Below, piece by piece: positions 26,002 through 36,350 of a stretch of 64,000 nucleotides of DNA (position 1 is its first letter; each line of letters begins with the position of its first letter). Position numbers and translations under genes: made by a program. Origin of the DNA: Planctomycetota bacterium. GTDB taxonomy: Bacteria; Planctomycetota; J058; JAJDCP01. A model generated the notes under the pieces. The model worked only from the letters and a program-made list of their open reading frames with translations, ran no database searches and had not been told where the DNA came from. The stretch spans positions 1 through 64,000 of the forward strand of contig JAJDCP010000175.1 of assembly GCA_029260765.1 (NCBI GenBank), given 5' to 3'.

Positions 26002-26820
26002 TCAGGCCGCCGTGCCTTCGCCGTAGAAGATCACCTCCAGGCCGCGACACAGGTCGCTGCCTGCGGGCGTTTTGCGTCCAGGCAGGCGCACAACCGAGAT
26101 GCGCAAGCCTTCGAGCCAGCTCTCGAGGTGTAGGCGGAGCCTCGGATCTCCGACACGCGTCAGGATCTTGGCTTGCTGCTGGGGCCGGCGACACGCATCA
26201 AGCACGCACTCAGCCATCAGCGTCCAGTTGAGGCTGCCCGCCGATTGCGGAAGCGTGCGCTCCAGCAGGTCGGCCACAATCTCTTTGCGTGCACGCTGCA
26301 GGGTGCGCTTGACCTTGATAGGCGCCACACTCAAGCTGCGCGCGATCTTGGGGTGGCTCTTGCTACCGAGCAATCTTTCGGCCAGGATCTGGACATGCTT
26401 CGCGCCGGACACTCCCTGACGCGCGCTCCACCGCCGCGTTGCACCCAGTACCTCTGCAACCAAATCGATCGCGAGTCCGTCTTCGGGTGGCACCTCTCCG
26501 GGCTCATCGATCAACTCGAGACTGCGTCGTTTCTGATTGCGCTTCCAGCGCGAGAGCACTTGCATTCTAACCACACCGCACAGGAAAGCTCGGAACGGCC
26601 CACGGTCTGGCAGGTAGCGGCGAAACAGGCGTTGTTTGATGTCGAGCAGGATGTTCTCGACCAGATCCTCGCGATCAGCAGCCGGTAGGTTGCCGTAGCG
26701 CGCGGCCATGACCAACTGTAGGGGACGGCGGTAGTCGTAGACCTCCTCCCAGTCCGGCTCGGACCCACCCCTCAAAGCTGCACACGTGGACTGCCAGATC
26801 GATTCTATCACTCGGACCAC
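26002..26820 (-). CDS. ECF-like sigma factor with long C-terminal extension
   Basis: 272 residues. Residues about 20-95 resemble sigma region 2 (DREDLVENILLDIKQRLFRRY, FRAFLCGVVRMQVLSRWKR) and residues about 140-185 resemble region 4 (HPKIARSLSVAPIKVKRTLQRARKEI). The remaining 85 residues are an unusual tail. It starts 21 bases after the kinase stop; GTG 26820 lies very close to AAGGA, so GTG 26811 is an alternative. A kinase immediately upstream in the same operon suggests that it is controlled by phosphorylation, as proposed for planctomycete kinase-linked ECF factors. Confidence 0.7.
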   Translation of the reverse strand: MVRVIESIWQSTCAALRGGSEPDWEEVYDYRRPLQLVMAARYGNLPAADREDLVENILLDIKQRLFRRYLPDRGPFRAFLCGVVRMQVLSRWKRNQKRRSLELIDEPGEVPPEDGLAIDLVAEVLGATRRWSARQGVSGAKHVQILAERLLGSKSHPKIARSLSVAPIKVKRTLQRARKEIVADLLERTLPQSAGSLNWTLMAECVLDACRRPQQQAKILTRVGDPRLRLHLESWLEGLRISVVRLPGRKTPAGSDLCRGLEVIFYGEGTAA

Positions 26821-26841
26821 GTCCTTTTTGTTGCCCGCATC

Positions 26842-29800
26842 TCAGTCCTCCTCGAGCTTCGCCAGACGTTTTGCGGCCCACAACGAATACAGAGACTCCT
26901 GGTCCGTCTGCAGGCACAGTCGATAGTGCTCGCGTGCCGTCTGTCCATCTCCCTGGCGGTCTGCCAGAAGCCCCAGAAAGCTGTGGACAACACAGAGCGG
27001 ATAGCTCTGAGCGGCCTGGTCCTCGGAACGTACGGTTGCGACCAGCTCGGACAACTCCACCACTCCCAATGCGTAGTCTGTCAAAACGCGTTGCCAGGGC
27101 TCGAGGTCGTCGAGTGCCGCGAGCGGCTCGGTCTCGCCGGAAAATGCCCAGTGCCACAGCGCCAAATGGAAATGACCTGGCAGCTTGCGCACTCCGCGCC
27201 GCAGCGTATCTGTGGCCAGCGCCGTATCCTGGACCAGGGCGGCACTGAAACCGACCCAGAGGAAGCGGGACCAATCCAGGGCGTAGGCTCCTGTGGTGTT
27301 GTCGGGATGGCGCGCGTGCAGCCGCTCGGAGATCTCCAAAGCCTGAAGCGAGGCCTCAAGCGCCAACCCTGGCTGATCCAGGCGGCGATGGACACGGGCC
27401 AGATCGTCCCAGGCGACCGAACGATCCCTCTGCCATTGCGCTTGGTTCGCGTCGTACTCGACGAGCTGGCCGGTAATCTCGAGGCTCTTCCGATAGACCT
27501 GCAAGGCCTCGTGATGCTCGCCCGCAAGCTCATGGGCGTTGCCTATCAGGCCGTAGCTGCGGAAGACCCCCCGGAGCAGGCTGGGTTGCTCTTGATGCTC
27601 AGCGAGCAGTTCGAGCTTCGCCTGCAGTCCGACGTGCAGTGCCTCTTGGGCCGCAATCGGATCGATTTGTATCAGAAACAACTCAGCCAACAGGTCATGA
27701 CCCTCGCCGATCGAGGAGCCGGTCGCAGCGGTGGGTTGGTGAGCGTAGACCTGTTCGCATGCTGCGAGCCCTTCACGCAGGACCGCCTCGGCCCTGCTGA
27801 AACGGCCCAGGCTCTGGTAGATCGTGCCCATCTTGTACAAGTAGGTGTAGATCTGGCTGCTGAGCAAGCGCTCCGCTTGCACGTTATTCGGAGCGTCCAG
27901 AAACGAAGCATAGCCTCGTTCGAGGGCCAGCAACGCAGCCTCGGCCTCGTCTTGCGCCAGCAGCAGATTCCCCAGGTGTTGATGTTGCAGGAACGTGTCG
28001 GTCGAAGGATCGCCGAGGGCACGGGCCGTCTCGAGATAGTCGATGGCCCGGGTGAAAGCCTCCAGGGCAGAGTCGACCTGCCCATAGGTCTCATGCAGGA
28101 AACCGATGTGCGTAAAGACCGAGGCGAGCTCTCGGTGGGCGAGAGGATCAGAGGCGTCTCGTGCCAGCAGCAGCTGCAGCGGCGCAAGAGCTTCACGGTA
28201 GCGGTCGAGGGCGCCATCCGGTTGGGCCCTCAACGCATACACATCCGCGATAGACCGATGCACTGTGCCCCGGTGGAGTAGCTCATCGCCGCGCGCTCCA
28301 GAAATCGGGATCTCTGCGTAATAGCTGCGCACAGACTCCGCGACGTGTTCCAACAGGTCCAGGCGTTCGACCTGCCGCAGAGGCTCATACAGCTCGAGCA
28401 GCATCGACCCTACAAGGCGATCAGACCTGTCTCGCTGCTCTTCGGCGTTGTCCTTCCACAGCATCAGCACCACACTGAGCCCGACCAGGCAGAAGATCAC
28501 GAGCGAGACGGTCAGCCGCAATCCCCAACGCAAGCGACGAGAAGAGGTTTGGAGTTGTTGGCGGAGCTTTCGCGCCGAGAGGATCTGTTCCTCCAACAAC
28601 GCTGAAGGTTCACCCAGGGCTGCGATCTCGCGCGTCTGCGCGATGGCCACACCAAGATCACCGTTGCGTAGCGCGGTTTCTGCGTAGATGTGGCGGGCCT
28701 GACATTCTCCTGCCAGAGCTGCGGCGTTGGCCGGCCACAGCGCGCGTGCCTGCCGGAAGCGCGAGGCGGTTTCGGCCATGGTCTGGTAGAGAGACTGCCT
28801 GCGAGATTCTTCGAGCAGCGCGGCTTCGTCCGCCTTCTGGCGACAAACCTGCAGCGCGGTCTGGGCTTGCCCGGTCAAGGCATGGCTTTCCGCATTGCGG
28901 CGGAATTCGACCAGCTGTGCTTGGAATTCCGACACGCTGGCCTGGCGTCGATGGGGAAATCGGGCAAGAGCACGCAGGCACAGATCCCGGAGTGGCTCTG
29001 GAATGCTGGCGGGCAACTCCCCTGTGGCACCCGTGGCGACACATTCAAGTGCCCCATCAACACTGTCTGAGCCATGCGGAGGGTGGCCGCTGAGGATCTC
29101 GAACAGGATCGCTCCCAGCACATAGATGTCGGTCCAGGGTCCGATGCAATCCCCCAAGCCCAGGGCGAGCTCGGGAGCCATGTAGGAGGGGGTCCCGCAA
29201 GGCCTGTCGATGCTCGACTTGTGGCGCACTCGACTGGTGGGATCGGCGTTCTCCCGGAAGTCGACGGCCAGGCCCCAGTCGAGAACCGTCACCTCTCCGA
29301 ACGCACCGATCATGACATTGCTCGGTTTCAGATCGTTGTGGACGATCGAGCGGCTGTGGGCGAAGGCTACAGCGTTGCAGACCTGCAGCAGGATGTCGAG
29401 CTGCGCTTCGAGCTCCGGTGGCTCTTCTCGGTGCAGCAGTGTATGCCAGGTCTGGCCAGCAACCAGCTTCATCGCCATGAAGGGGTTGCCGTCCTGCTCT
29501 CCCAGAGCGTACACGGGCACGATGTTGGGATGGTCCAACCGGCCTGCCACGATGGCTTCAGCCAGGAAGGCCGTTCGCGTCTCGGATGCGCGGGCGACGT
29601 CGGGCCGCAATCTCTTGTAGGCCACATCGCGCTCGAGCTCGATCTGACGGGCGCGAAACACCTCGCCCATCCCGCCGCGGCCGATGCACTCTTCCAGCCT
29701 GAAACCCGAAGCTCCGAGCTCGCTACGCGATGCGATCTGGGGCGGCCTGAAGCTCTGGTCGGGTGGGCAGAGGTGAACGCGCTCGCCGTACTCTGAGCGC

Positions 29801-29871
29801 CAACGCTGTTTGGTGCTCTGCGGGTCGTATGCCGCGATGCTGGCGGCGATCGCATCCGTGCTCGGGTTCAC
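26842..29871 (-). CDS. Membrane Ser/Thr protein kinase with TPR-like sensor
   Basis: 1009 residues. The kinase domain has a glycine loop (IGRGGMGEV, about residue 62), the lysine strand VAYKRL, the catalytic loop HNDLKPSN (HRD changed to HND), DWG in place of DFG, and APE (SYMAPELAL). One membrane helix follows near residue 457 (VSLVIFCLVGLSVVLML), then an about 520-residue region of TPR-type helices expected on the other side of the membrane. It is a PknB-type transmembrane kinase; the HND and DWG changes occur in bacterial kinases and do not by themselves show inactivity. The start is GTG with no clear ribosome site. It is operonic with the sigma factor. Confidence 0.88.
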   Translation of the reverse strand: MNPSTDAIAASIAAYDPQSTKQRWRSEYGERVHLCPPDQSFRPPQIASRSELGASGFRLEECIGRGGMGEVFRARQIELERDVAYKRLRPDVARASETRTAFLAEAIVAGRLDHPNIVPVYALGEQDGNPFMAMKLVAGQTWHTLLHREEPPELEAQLDILLQVCNAVAFAHSRSIVHNDLKPSNVMIGAFGEVTVLDWGLAVDFRENADPTSRVRHKSSIDRPCGTPSYMAPELALGLGDCIGPWTDIYVLGAILFEILSGHPPHGSDSVDGALECVATGATGELPASIPEPLRDLCLRALARFPHRRQASVSEFQAQLVEFRRNAESHALTGQAQTALQVCRQKADEAALLEESRRQSLYQTMAETASRFRQARALWPANAAALAGECQARHIYAETALRNGDLGVAIAQTREIAALGEPSALLEEQILSARKLRQQLQTSSRRLRWGLRLTVSLVIFCLVGLSVVLMLWKDNAEEQRDRSDRLVGSMLLELYEPLRQVERLDLLEHVAESVRSYYAEIPISGARGDELLHRGTVHRSIADVYALRAQPDGALDRYREALAPLQLLLARDASDPLAHRELASVFTHIGFLHETYGQVDSALEAFTRAIDYLETARALGDPSTDTFLQHQHLGNLLLAQDEAEAALLALERGYASFLDAPNNVQAERLLSSQIYTYLYKMGTIYQSLGRFSRAEAVLREGLAACEQVYAHQPTAATGSSIGEGHDLLAELFLIQIDPIAAQEALHVGLQAKLELLAEHQEQPSLLRGVFRSYGLIGNAHELAGEHHEALQVYRKSLEITGQLVEYDANQAQWQRDRSVAWDDLARVHRRLDQPGLALEASLQALEISERLHARHPDNTTGAYALDWSRFLWVGFSAALVQDTALATDTLRRGVRKLPGHFHLALWHWAFSGETEPLAALDDLEPWQRVLTDYALGVVELSELVATVRSEDQAAQSYPLCVVHSFLGLLADRQGDGQTAREHYRLCLQTDQESLYSLWAAKRLAKLEED

Positions 29872-30008
29872 GGTTGCCGCGGCCAGGGATGATGGCTCAA
29901 GAGCGGTCCTGCCGGTTTCGGGTGGCGTTCGAGCGATCTCTCAGATCAGATCGTACTGGGCCAAAATAGCGCAGGACGAGAGAGAACGCAAAGCCGCAGA
30001 TCCGCCCG

Positions 30009-33000
30009 CTAGCACACGACCTCAAGGTGGGCCCGATGTTGGCCAAATGTCACGGTCAACCGTCCGCTGCCCAGCTCGGGCTTGAAGAAGAAGCTGCCGT
30101 GACGGTTGGAGGCGTCGTCGGCCGCCTCGCCCTCGAAGCTCCAACGGCAGTTCTTGATCCTCCACAGCTTGTGGCCTTCGCTGTCCAGAGCGAAGAGATG
30201 CAAGGTCTGGTGCTCTCTCTTGTTGAGGGCCAGGCGCTTGAGTGGCTTTCCTTCAGGCTTGGCGATGCCGATCGCCGCCATGCGGCGCGTGAGCTCGAGA
30301 CAGACTTGCGCAGTGTGCTTGCATTTTCCTCGCATCTCTATCGACAAGTGGAAGCGCAGATTCTTCGGTGCTTGGTCCCACGGAGTGGCGGGTGGAAGCA
30401 ACTTGAAGAAGCTCGTTTCCCTGGACTCGCCGCTGAGAGTCGCGATGAAGGCCGCCTCTTCGGGGGTTGGCTGTGGTGAGAAGTGCCAGTCCGCCTGGAC
30501 GGGTCCGAGGTCGTTTCCGGAGCCGACGGCTACCGCTTGGAGGCGCAGTTTGGGCCAGGTGTCTGCCTTCACATCACTCCAGGGCACGACGCCGGCCTGG
30601 CTTGGGATCTCCACTTCCGGTGCTTCGCTGTTGAACACGGCAATCCTCACACCTTCAACTGGCCTGTGTCGCAGTGCTTTGGTGAAGAGTGAGACCTTCT
30701 TCCCTTGGAATGTGCATGTGGCTTCGAGCGAGTATTCGCGGTCGGGGCTGTCATGCACCTCCGGGAGCTTGAACGCCCCTTCGATCGTGTCCTGACTCCA
30801 GTCGCTGGGACCCGGCAGCTTCGTCTTGCTGACGATGTCCTTGGTTTGCCGGATCAGCGTGCACAGCCTGAGTGCAAAACTCTTGCGCGCCTCGGGGTCT
30901 TTGTCGAAACCGTGGTGGATCAGCCGGTAGCCGTAGACGCTTCCGGCCTCGGTTTCGCTGACCTGTCGCAGCGGCTCGCCGTTCTTCAGCCAGGTGATGT
31001 CCCGCAGTGTGGCAGGGAAAGGGGCGAGCTGGGGTGTCGTGACCTTGGTCCAACCCAGGTCTTGGAAAGCGTCCTCATAGTCCGCCATTTTCTTAAAAGG
31101 GCCGATCAGGGGACGGGGTTGGGGGGTGGTGCCAGGGTTCAACGTCTGTTTTTGCCAACCTTCAGTCTCGCGCCAGGGGCTGTCGGGTTTTTCACGGCAG
31201 AGCTCGCGCCAGGCATCGACCACGAAGCGTTTGTCGTGGGGCATGGTGCGGACTTGCCACGAGTAGCGGGTCCTATAGGTGATCCGTTGATCGGTGGCGG
31301 CCCGGCCGATCTTCAGAAAGGGGTCGTGGGCCAGGATCTCAGGCCCCTCGGGCGTGATCTCTCTGCCCTGCAGGGTGAAGTGCTGGAGGTTCCTCTTGCC
31401 GCGATCGGCTGCGGCCACCGCGGGCAAAGAGCCGTGTTGCGGGCCGGTACTGCAAGACATCGTGTCGACGATCTTCGCCCAGACCTCATCCCGATTCGGT
31501 GCCGGGACGTGGTTGGGGTGGCTCTTGATCTCGAAGAGGCAGGACTTGGGGAAGTCCGCTTTCTGGCTCTTGACGGGGACTGTGCCGTCGCCGTCGGTCG
31601 TTTCGTAGGTGACAGTGCCCAACGGGCGGCGTTTGAGATTTGCCGAGACACCGAAAGTCACCGGTCCATGCGTATCCTTCTGTCCGTTGTTCGACCAGAA
31701 GACCTTACAAGCGTCCCAACCGATGAGGGGAGGTTTCGCGACCTGGCGATGGAAATCGCGCGCGGCCTTCTCCAAGGCATCATTCCAGTCGGCGTCTTGC
31801 GGGTAGTCATTGTTCTCACGGGCCTTCTTGATCATCTTGCGCATGATCGTGCCCGCTGATTGTTTGGGACTCAATTGCAGGTAGAGCTTGCCTGTCGTGA
31901 CTTCGGGGTCGATGGCCACCGCATCCGGATATTGCTCGGTAGGAGCCAGGTAGTAGAAGATCGGTAGATTGGGAGCCAGCTTCTGCATGATGTCGAAACT
32001 GAGAAACGGAATCATATCCCCCGAGAGGAAGGAGTAGTAGATCTTGGGGGCGCCCCAGAAGGGCACATCGATATAGTAGGCTCGGTCCACCAGCTCTTGG
32101 ATGCCCGAGCGCTGCAGAGCCCCACGGATGATCAAGCCGCCCGTGCTGTGGCCGATCAGCCCCAACTTCGAGTCGATGAAGTCGTTGACCTGGCCCCCAG
32201 TCGTGTGCCGTTCCTCTGTTTTCTGGACCTTGCCAAGGGCTAGACATTGAGCCTGGATCTCTTTCAGGGACGGGGGCGTCTTGTAGGGCGGCCAGGCGGG
32301 CCACGGGGGCAACTCAGGGGTGGTTCCTGTTCCCATCAGCAGATCGACGCACTTCTCCAGATGCATGCGCCAGTCGTAGGGCCAGGCTTTGACAACAAAA
32401 TGGGGTGTACGGACGCCACGGCAGCTGAGCACCGGATAACCTGCGGGATCCTTGAACGCAGGAGGGTTCTCGACTGCCGTATAGACATCAGAATCACCGA
32501 GCAGTGGGATGTGTGGGAGGATCTTTGGTCCCTTATCACTGAAATCGAACTTGCGGAACAGGTCGAGCTTCGAGACCTGCTTGAGACTCGCCCCCTCGGA
32601 GTTGCAGGCGAGTTCCGTGATATGGCCACCGGTCGCCTGCTGGTGAGTCACGAGGGAAATCTCCGGGAAGGCCTCCTGGCCGCCGACACTGATGCGGCTT
32701 CCGCCCACGCCCGGCACGAACACAAACAGCTTGCGCAAGATCAGGTGCAGCAGACGTGGCGTGGCGGCGGACAGCGTCGTGCCACCGACCTTCAACTCCA
32801 CCGTGGCTTTGACAAGGTTCTGGTTCACTTTGGACTCGAGGTCATTGAGGATCGCGTGCTGCGCGAGCGAGATCGTGGCCTTGCCCCGGGAGTTGAAATG
32901 GGCTTTCAGCTTGGACCAGCCACCCGTCGTACCTCCTAAGCGATCCTCCAAGCAGACTCTGACCGAGTCGATGCTTCCGACCGCGGCAGCCGGGCAGCGC

Positions 33001-33230
33001 TGCAGAGTCAGCTCGAGTTTGATTTTGGAACCCTTAGCATATTTGCAGGGAATCACCGGCTCTGTGTGGCCCTTGGCACTCCATGGGCGCTTGTCTTCGG
33101 GCCCCCAGCGAACGAGTAGCGATCGGGATTCGACCACGATTCTATGGACCTTGCCGGTCTGGAGGCGTATGCCCTTTTGCCGGAGTGTTGCTTCGCTGAG
33201 ACGCCGTCCATTCATCAGCTCGTCATCCAT
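30009..33230 (-). CDS. Large LCAT-like alpha/beta hydrolase
   Basis: About 1073 residues from ATG 33230, which follows GGAG by eight bases. The first 150 residues resemble a beta-sandwich. The hydrolase domain follows with the oxyanion-type loop FVFVPGVGGSRI, AWPYDWR, the nucleophile elbow GHSTGG (Ser near residue 361) and VPFWGAPK, then GDGTVPVKS, all as in the lecithin:cholesterol acyltransferase family of lipases and acyltransferases. The final 350 residues are of unknown fold, with possible further beta-sandwich modules. No signal peptide is visible. It may act on phospholipids; a secreted effector or surface role cannot be excluded. Confidence 0.75.
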   Translation of the reverse strand: MDDELMNGRRLSEATLRQKGIRLQTGKVHRIVVESRSLLVRWGPEDKRPWSAKGHTEPVIPCKYAKGSKIKLELTLQRCPAAAVGSIDSVRVCLEDRLGGTTGGWSKLKAHFNSRGKATISLAQHAILNDLESKVNQNLVKATVELKVGGTTLSAATPRLLHLILRKLFVFVPGVGGSRISVGGQEAFPEISLVTHQQATGGHITELACNSEGASLKQVSKLDLFRKFDFSDKGPKILPHIPLLGDSDVYTAVENPPAFKDPAGYPVLSCRGVRTPHFVVKAWPYDWRMHLEKCVDLLMGTGTTPELPPWPAWPPYKTPPSLKEIQAQCLALGKVQKTEERHTTGGQVNDFIDSKLGLIGHSTGGLIIRGALQRSGIQELVDRAYYIDVPFWGAPKIYYSFLSGDMIPFLSFDIMQKLAPNLPIFYYLAPTEQYPDAVAIDPEVTTGKLYLQLSPKQSAGTIMRKMIKKARENNDYPQDADWNDALEKAARDFHRQVAKPPLIGWDACKVFWSNNGQKDTHGPVTFGVSANLKRRPLGTVTYETTDGDGTVPVKSQKADFPKSCLFEIKSHPNHVPAPNRDEVWAKIVDTMSCSTGPQHGSLPAVAAADRGKRNLQHFTLQGREITPEGPEILAHDPFLKIGRAATDQRITYRTRYSWQVRTMPHDKRFVVDAWRELCREKPDSPWRETEGWQKQTLNPGTTPQPRPLIGPFKKMADYEDAFQDLGWTKVTTPQLAPFPATLRDITWLKNGEPLRQVSETEAGSVYGYRLIHHGFDKDPEARKSFALRLCTLIRQTKDIVSKTKLPGPSDWSQDTIEGAFKLPEVHDSPDREYSLEATCTFQGKKVSLFTKALRHRPVEGVRIAVFNSEAPEVEIPSQAGVVPWSDVKADTWPKLRLQAVAVGSGNDLGPVQADWHFSPQPTPEEAAFIATLSGESRETSFFKLLPPATPWDQAPKNLRFHLSIEMRGKCKHTAQVCLELTRRMAAIGIAKPEGKPLKRLALNKREHQTLHLFALDSEGHKLWRIKNCRWSFEGEAADDASNRHGSFFFKPELGSGRLTVTFGQHRAHLEVVC

Positions 33231-33443
33231 TCTCGCGACTCCCAACAAGCGCCATCGGTTGCGATGGCAGGTGCCCCAGCTTCCGCAGGACCTGCCAGGG
33301 ACCTCCGTGCCGGTTCGCTACGGGTATTCCGAGATGGGACGATGGGGTCAGTTCAATCTGACTTTTTTTTCAACCGAGCGCTCACTCAGGAGATTCTGTG
33401 GGCGGCAATGCAGCAGCGGCAGGCTCGCGCGTGGGCTGGGGGG

Positions 33444-34920
33444 CTACTCCCGCCCCAAGGGCATCAGCTGAGGAATGTCATGGGACTGAGGCAGCGGCGT
33501 GCCGAAGACCTGGGCTTGGCGCCAGGTCGCTTGGATCACTGTCCGGAGAGGAACATCAGAGTCGGGGAAGAGCTCTGCCAGCGACCATCGATGCAGCTGG
33601 GCCTCGAGCAACGCGCCCGAGTAGGTGCCTACGAGCAGGCGCCGGCCATCGGGCGTGAGGGAGCCCTTGTACGGGTGGTCCTCGTCGATCGTCGGGAGCA
33701 TCCGCAACGGGGCGCCGGTGTCACGGTCCGAGATCTGCACGGTGCCGTCCAGGGAGAGCGAGACGATCTCCGTGCCATCGGAGGAGATCAGCACATCCAT
33801 GACGGGCAGCGTATGCGCCTGCGAGCGCCACAAAACCTGCCCGCTGCTCGCATCCCAGAGCAGGAGTCGGCCCTGCCAGGTTCCTCCCACCACTGCCTTG
33901 CCGTCCGGGGTGAAGGCGCAGCTGGCCAGGCCCTCTCCCGCGTCCTCACGGAGGATCTGCAGGGTCTCCCCGCTGCGGCCGCTCCAAACTCGTGCCGTGC
34001 CGTCACAGGAGCAGCTCACGAGCAAGGCGCCATCGGCGGAGACCGCGCAATCATTGATGAGGTCCAAGTGGCCAGACAGCTCGAGCAGTGGCTCCGACGC
34101 TCCGATCTGCCAGAGCTTCAGGGCGACGTAGCCGGCTGAGAGAACCAGCTGGTTGTCGCTAGAAATCGCGCAAGCGCCGATCTCGCCATCGTGTGCGTCG
34201 ACCGACCAGAGAGTTGCACCGTTCTGCAGGACGGTCAGCCGCCCTTCATAGCCACCGATGGCAGCCAGACCGGTCGGGGAGAAGTCTCCGGAGGACGCTT
34301 CCAAGAAAGCTCTTGATGACGGCGGCGCCGCCTCGCGGACTGTGAAGATTTCGCCGTTCTCCAGCAACGCCTGCGCAGCACCGTCGGGCTGCAGAAGGGT
34401 GGCGAAGACACGATTCTCCTCGCTGAACCGGGCCCGAAACTGCAGCCCCGTGTCCGTCAGTTGATGCCGTTGGGTCGCCAGCGCATCCGCGCCCACCCAG
34501 AAGTCCTGCTTGTTCTGTACGAGCAGGGCATCGACGGTGTGCTCGGACCAGAAGGTGTGGCTGGCAGCCCAGCGACTTCCGCTCAAGCGCGGGAATCCTG
34601 GTCGCCAGTCGCGCCAGCAGCGCCGCGAGCCAGGGGGAGCGCTCGAGGCCTGCGCGCTGTTCGGCGCTGCCCTGGCGCAAGATCTCGCGGCGGACCCTGG
34701 CGAGCGCATCGAAGAGGCCCAGCCAGGCTCCCCAGGCGGGTCGCTGCAGACGCCCGACCGCGCTGAACAGCACGCTCCCGGTCAGCTCAAGCCGGCTGGC
34801 TTCGGCGAGCGCAAGTAGACTCAGTGCACGCGCGTGCGCTCCGAGCTCTGCGAGCGCTTGGCGGCAGAAGGCCTGCCCGTGCAGGTGGGCTTCGAGCTGG
34901 CTCGTCAAGCGTGAGGTCAT
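33444..34920 (-). pseudogene. WD40-repeat protein split by a frameshift
   Basis: The first 110 codons from ATG 34920 (MTSRLTSQLEAHLHGQAFCR onward) and the following 380 codons are in different frames. The frame changes by one near 34590-34600: the first frame reads through RLATRIPAL, while the second continues SGSRWAASHTFWSEHTVDAL. The second part holds about seven WD40 blades (DGTARVWSGRSGE, GRLLLWDASSGQ, DGTVQISDRD). Together they would form an about 490-residue WD40 protein with a helical N-terminus. It is either an inactivated gene, a programmed shift, or a sequencing error. Confidence 0.7.
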
Positions 34921-35053
34921 GCGTCACACCTGTGCGGAGAAGCGGGCCAGGGTTGGATTGCTGGATCTGCAGGAGAGTATTCGCCCTCTGCGGGTTCAAG
35001 ACCAATGGATTTTCTCGAGCTGGGGGCTGTCCGGCTTGCCTGGGGGACAGCCC

Positions 35054-36280
35054 TCAGTCCGCGGGGCTTGTCTGCGGCGGCTCCGGCGTTACGCCAGGGC
35101 GTTCGCACGCGACGATGCTCGTCTCCACCCCGCGACAACAGGCCGCCAAGCACTTGCCCGCGGCCGCGGCAAAGCTGCCGAGCCGGACCGGGAGCGCTCC
35201 GAAAAAGGCGAGACCTAAGACCCAGGCGACCATCAGCGCGCCAGCGGCGCGGGGGAAGGCTTCCACGGCGACGGACAGCAAGCCGTAACTGGCCAGGCTC
35301 CCCAGCAGGCCCGTCAGATAGCCGAATACGCGCATCGCGCTCGCCGCAGCGAGCAGGCGATCGGTCGCGACCGGAGGTGCGTAGTCAAAGGCGCCATGCC
35401 GCGCAGCACGCAGGCTCGCGCTTGCGCCCTGGAGTGCTTCGAGGGTGCGTCCGGCCAGGCCGACAAACATGCCGAGCACCACCAGCTGGCCCACCAACGC
35501 ACAGGCCAGCGCGGGGGACCCCAGCTTGACGCAGAGCTCGAGCGTCTGATTCCCTGCCCAGCCGGGGGGAAAGCTGCTCAGCCAGGCAAGTCCTGTCAGG
35601 CTGAAGGCCCCCAGCGTCAGGGCGAGGAGACAGAATCGACGCGCCGAGCGGCGGACCGGAGGGGGAAGGAAGCCGGCAGGGTGATGCTGAGCCGACGGTC
35701 CACCGAGCGCAGCAGTCGGCCAGGGTTGGGCGTCGCGGCGCAGGCTGCGGCCGATCTGGAGCAGGCTTGTGGCCGCCTTGGCGAGAAAGCCCGCACCTTG
35801 GGCAGCCAGCGCACAAGCGCCGAAACCCGCCAGGCACACCTGCAGGGGAAGAGCCGAGGAACGGCTCGCCATCTGCGTCAGGCTGAAGATGTCGGGCAAC
35901 AGGCAGAGAAACACCACCCACAGCAGCAGGCCAGAGAGACACAAACGGCCTGTTTGCTTCGTGAGCGTTGTGGGCAGCTCGGCCCCGCGTCCTCTCAGCT
36001 TCGCTTCGAGGCTGCACAGCGCTTGACACACACCAGGAAGCACGCGGAAGCTCAGGAGCCAGAAACCGTAGAACAAGATGCTCAACGCGATCAAGATACG
36101 GAAGGCCGAACCATAGTCCAGGCCGTAGCTACGCCCAAACCTCGTCCGCTGGAATGGTATCAAAGCAGACAGTTGGAGCAGGGCGAGCGGGAGAGTCACC
36201 AAGGCGAGCGTTGCGGCGGTACCCAGCTCACGTGTCGCGCGCTCGAGGCCCTTCACAGCGGGGTCGGTTGTGCGCGTCAT
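35054..36280 (-). CDS. Polytopic membrane protein, unknown
   Basis: 408 residues with eight or more hydrophobic segments and a cytoplasmic-looking loop in the middle (SLRRDAQPWPTAALGG). No catalytic motif is visible. ATG 36280 begins the gene on the same strand as the WD40 gene, 133 bases upstream of it. Codon use is like that of its neighbours. Function cannot be assigned. Confidence 0.7.
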   Translation of the reverse strand: MTRTTDPAVKGLERATRELGTAATLALVTLPLALLQLSALIPFQRTRFGRSYGLDYGSAFRILIALSILFYGFWLLSFRVLPGVCQALCSLEAKLRGRGAELPTTLTKQTGRLCLSGLLLWVVFLCLLPDIFSLTQMASRSSALPLQVCLAGFGACALAAQGAGFLAKAATSLLQIGRSLRRDAQPWPTAALGGPSAQHHPAGFLPPPVRRSARRFCLLALTLGAFSLTGLAWLSSFPPGWAGNQTLELCVKLGSPALACALVGQLVVLGMFVGLAGRTLEALQGASASLRAARHGAFDYAPPVATDRLLAAASAMRVFGYLTGLLGSLASYGLLSVAVEAFPRAAGALMVAWVLGLAFFGALPVRLGSFAAAAGKCLAACCRGVETSIVACERPGVTPEPPQTSPAD

Positions 36281-36350
36281 CGAAGGTTCATCTCATCAAC
36301 TACCAGGCCCGGTCCGCCCGAGTGAGAGGGGGCGGAGCTCTCCCAGTCCA

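Noticed and set aside
26926..28281. Long plus-strand frame opposite the kinase
   Set aside because: Antisense to TPR repeats, no known motif, no ribosome site.
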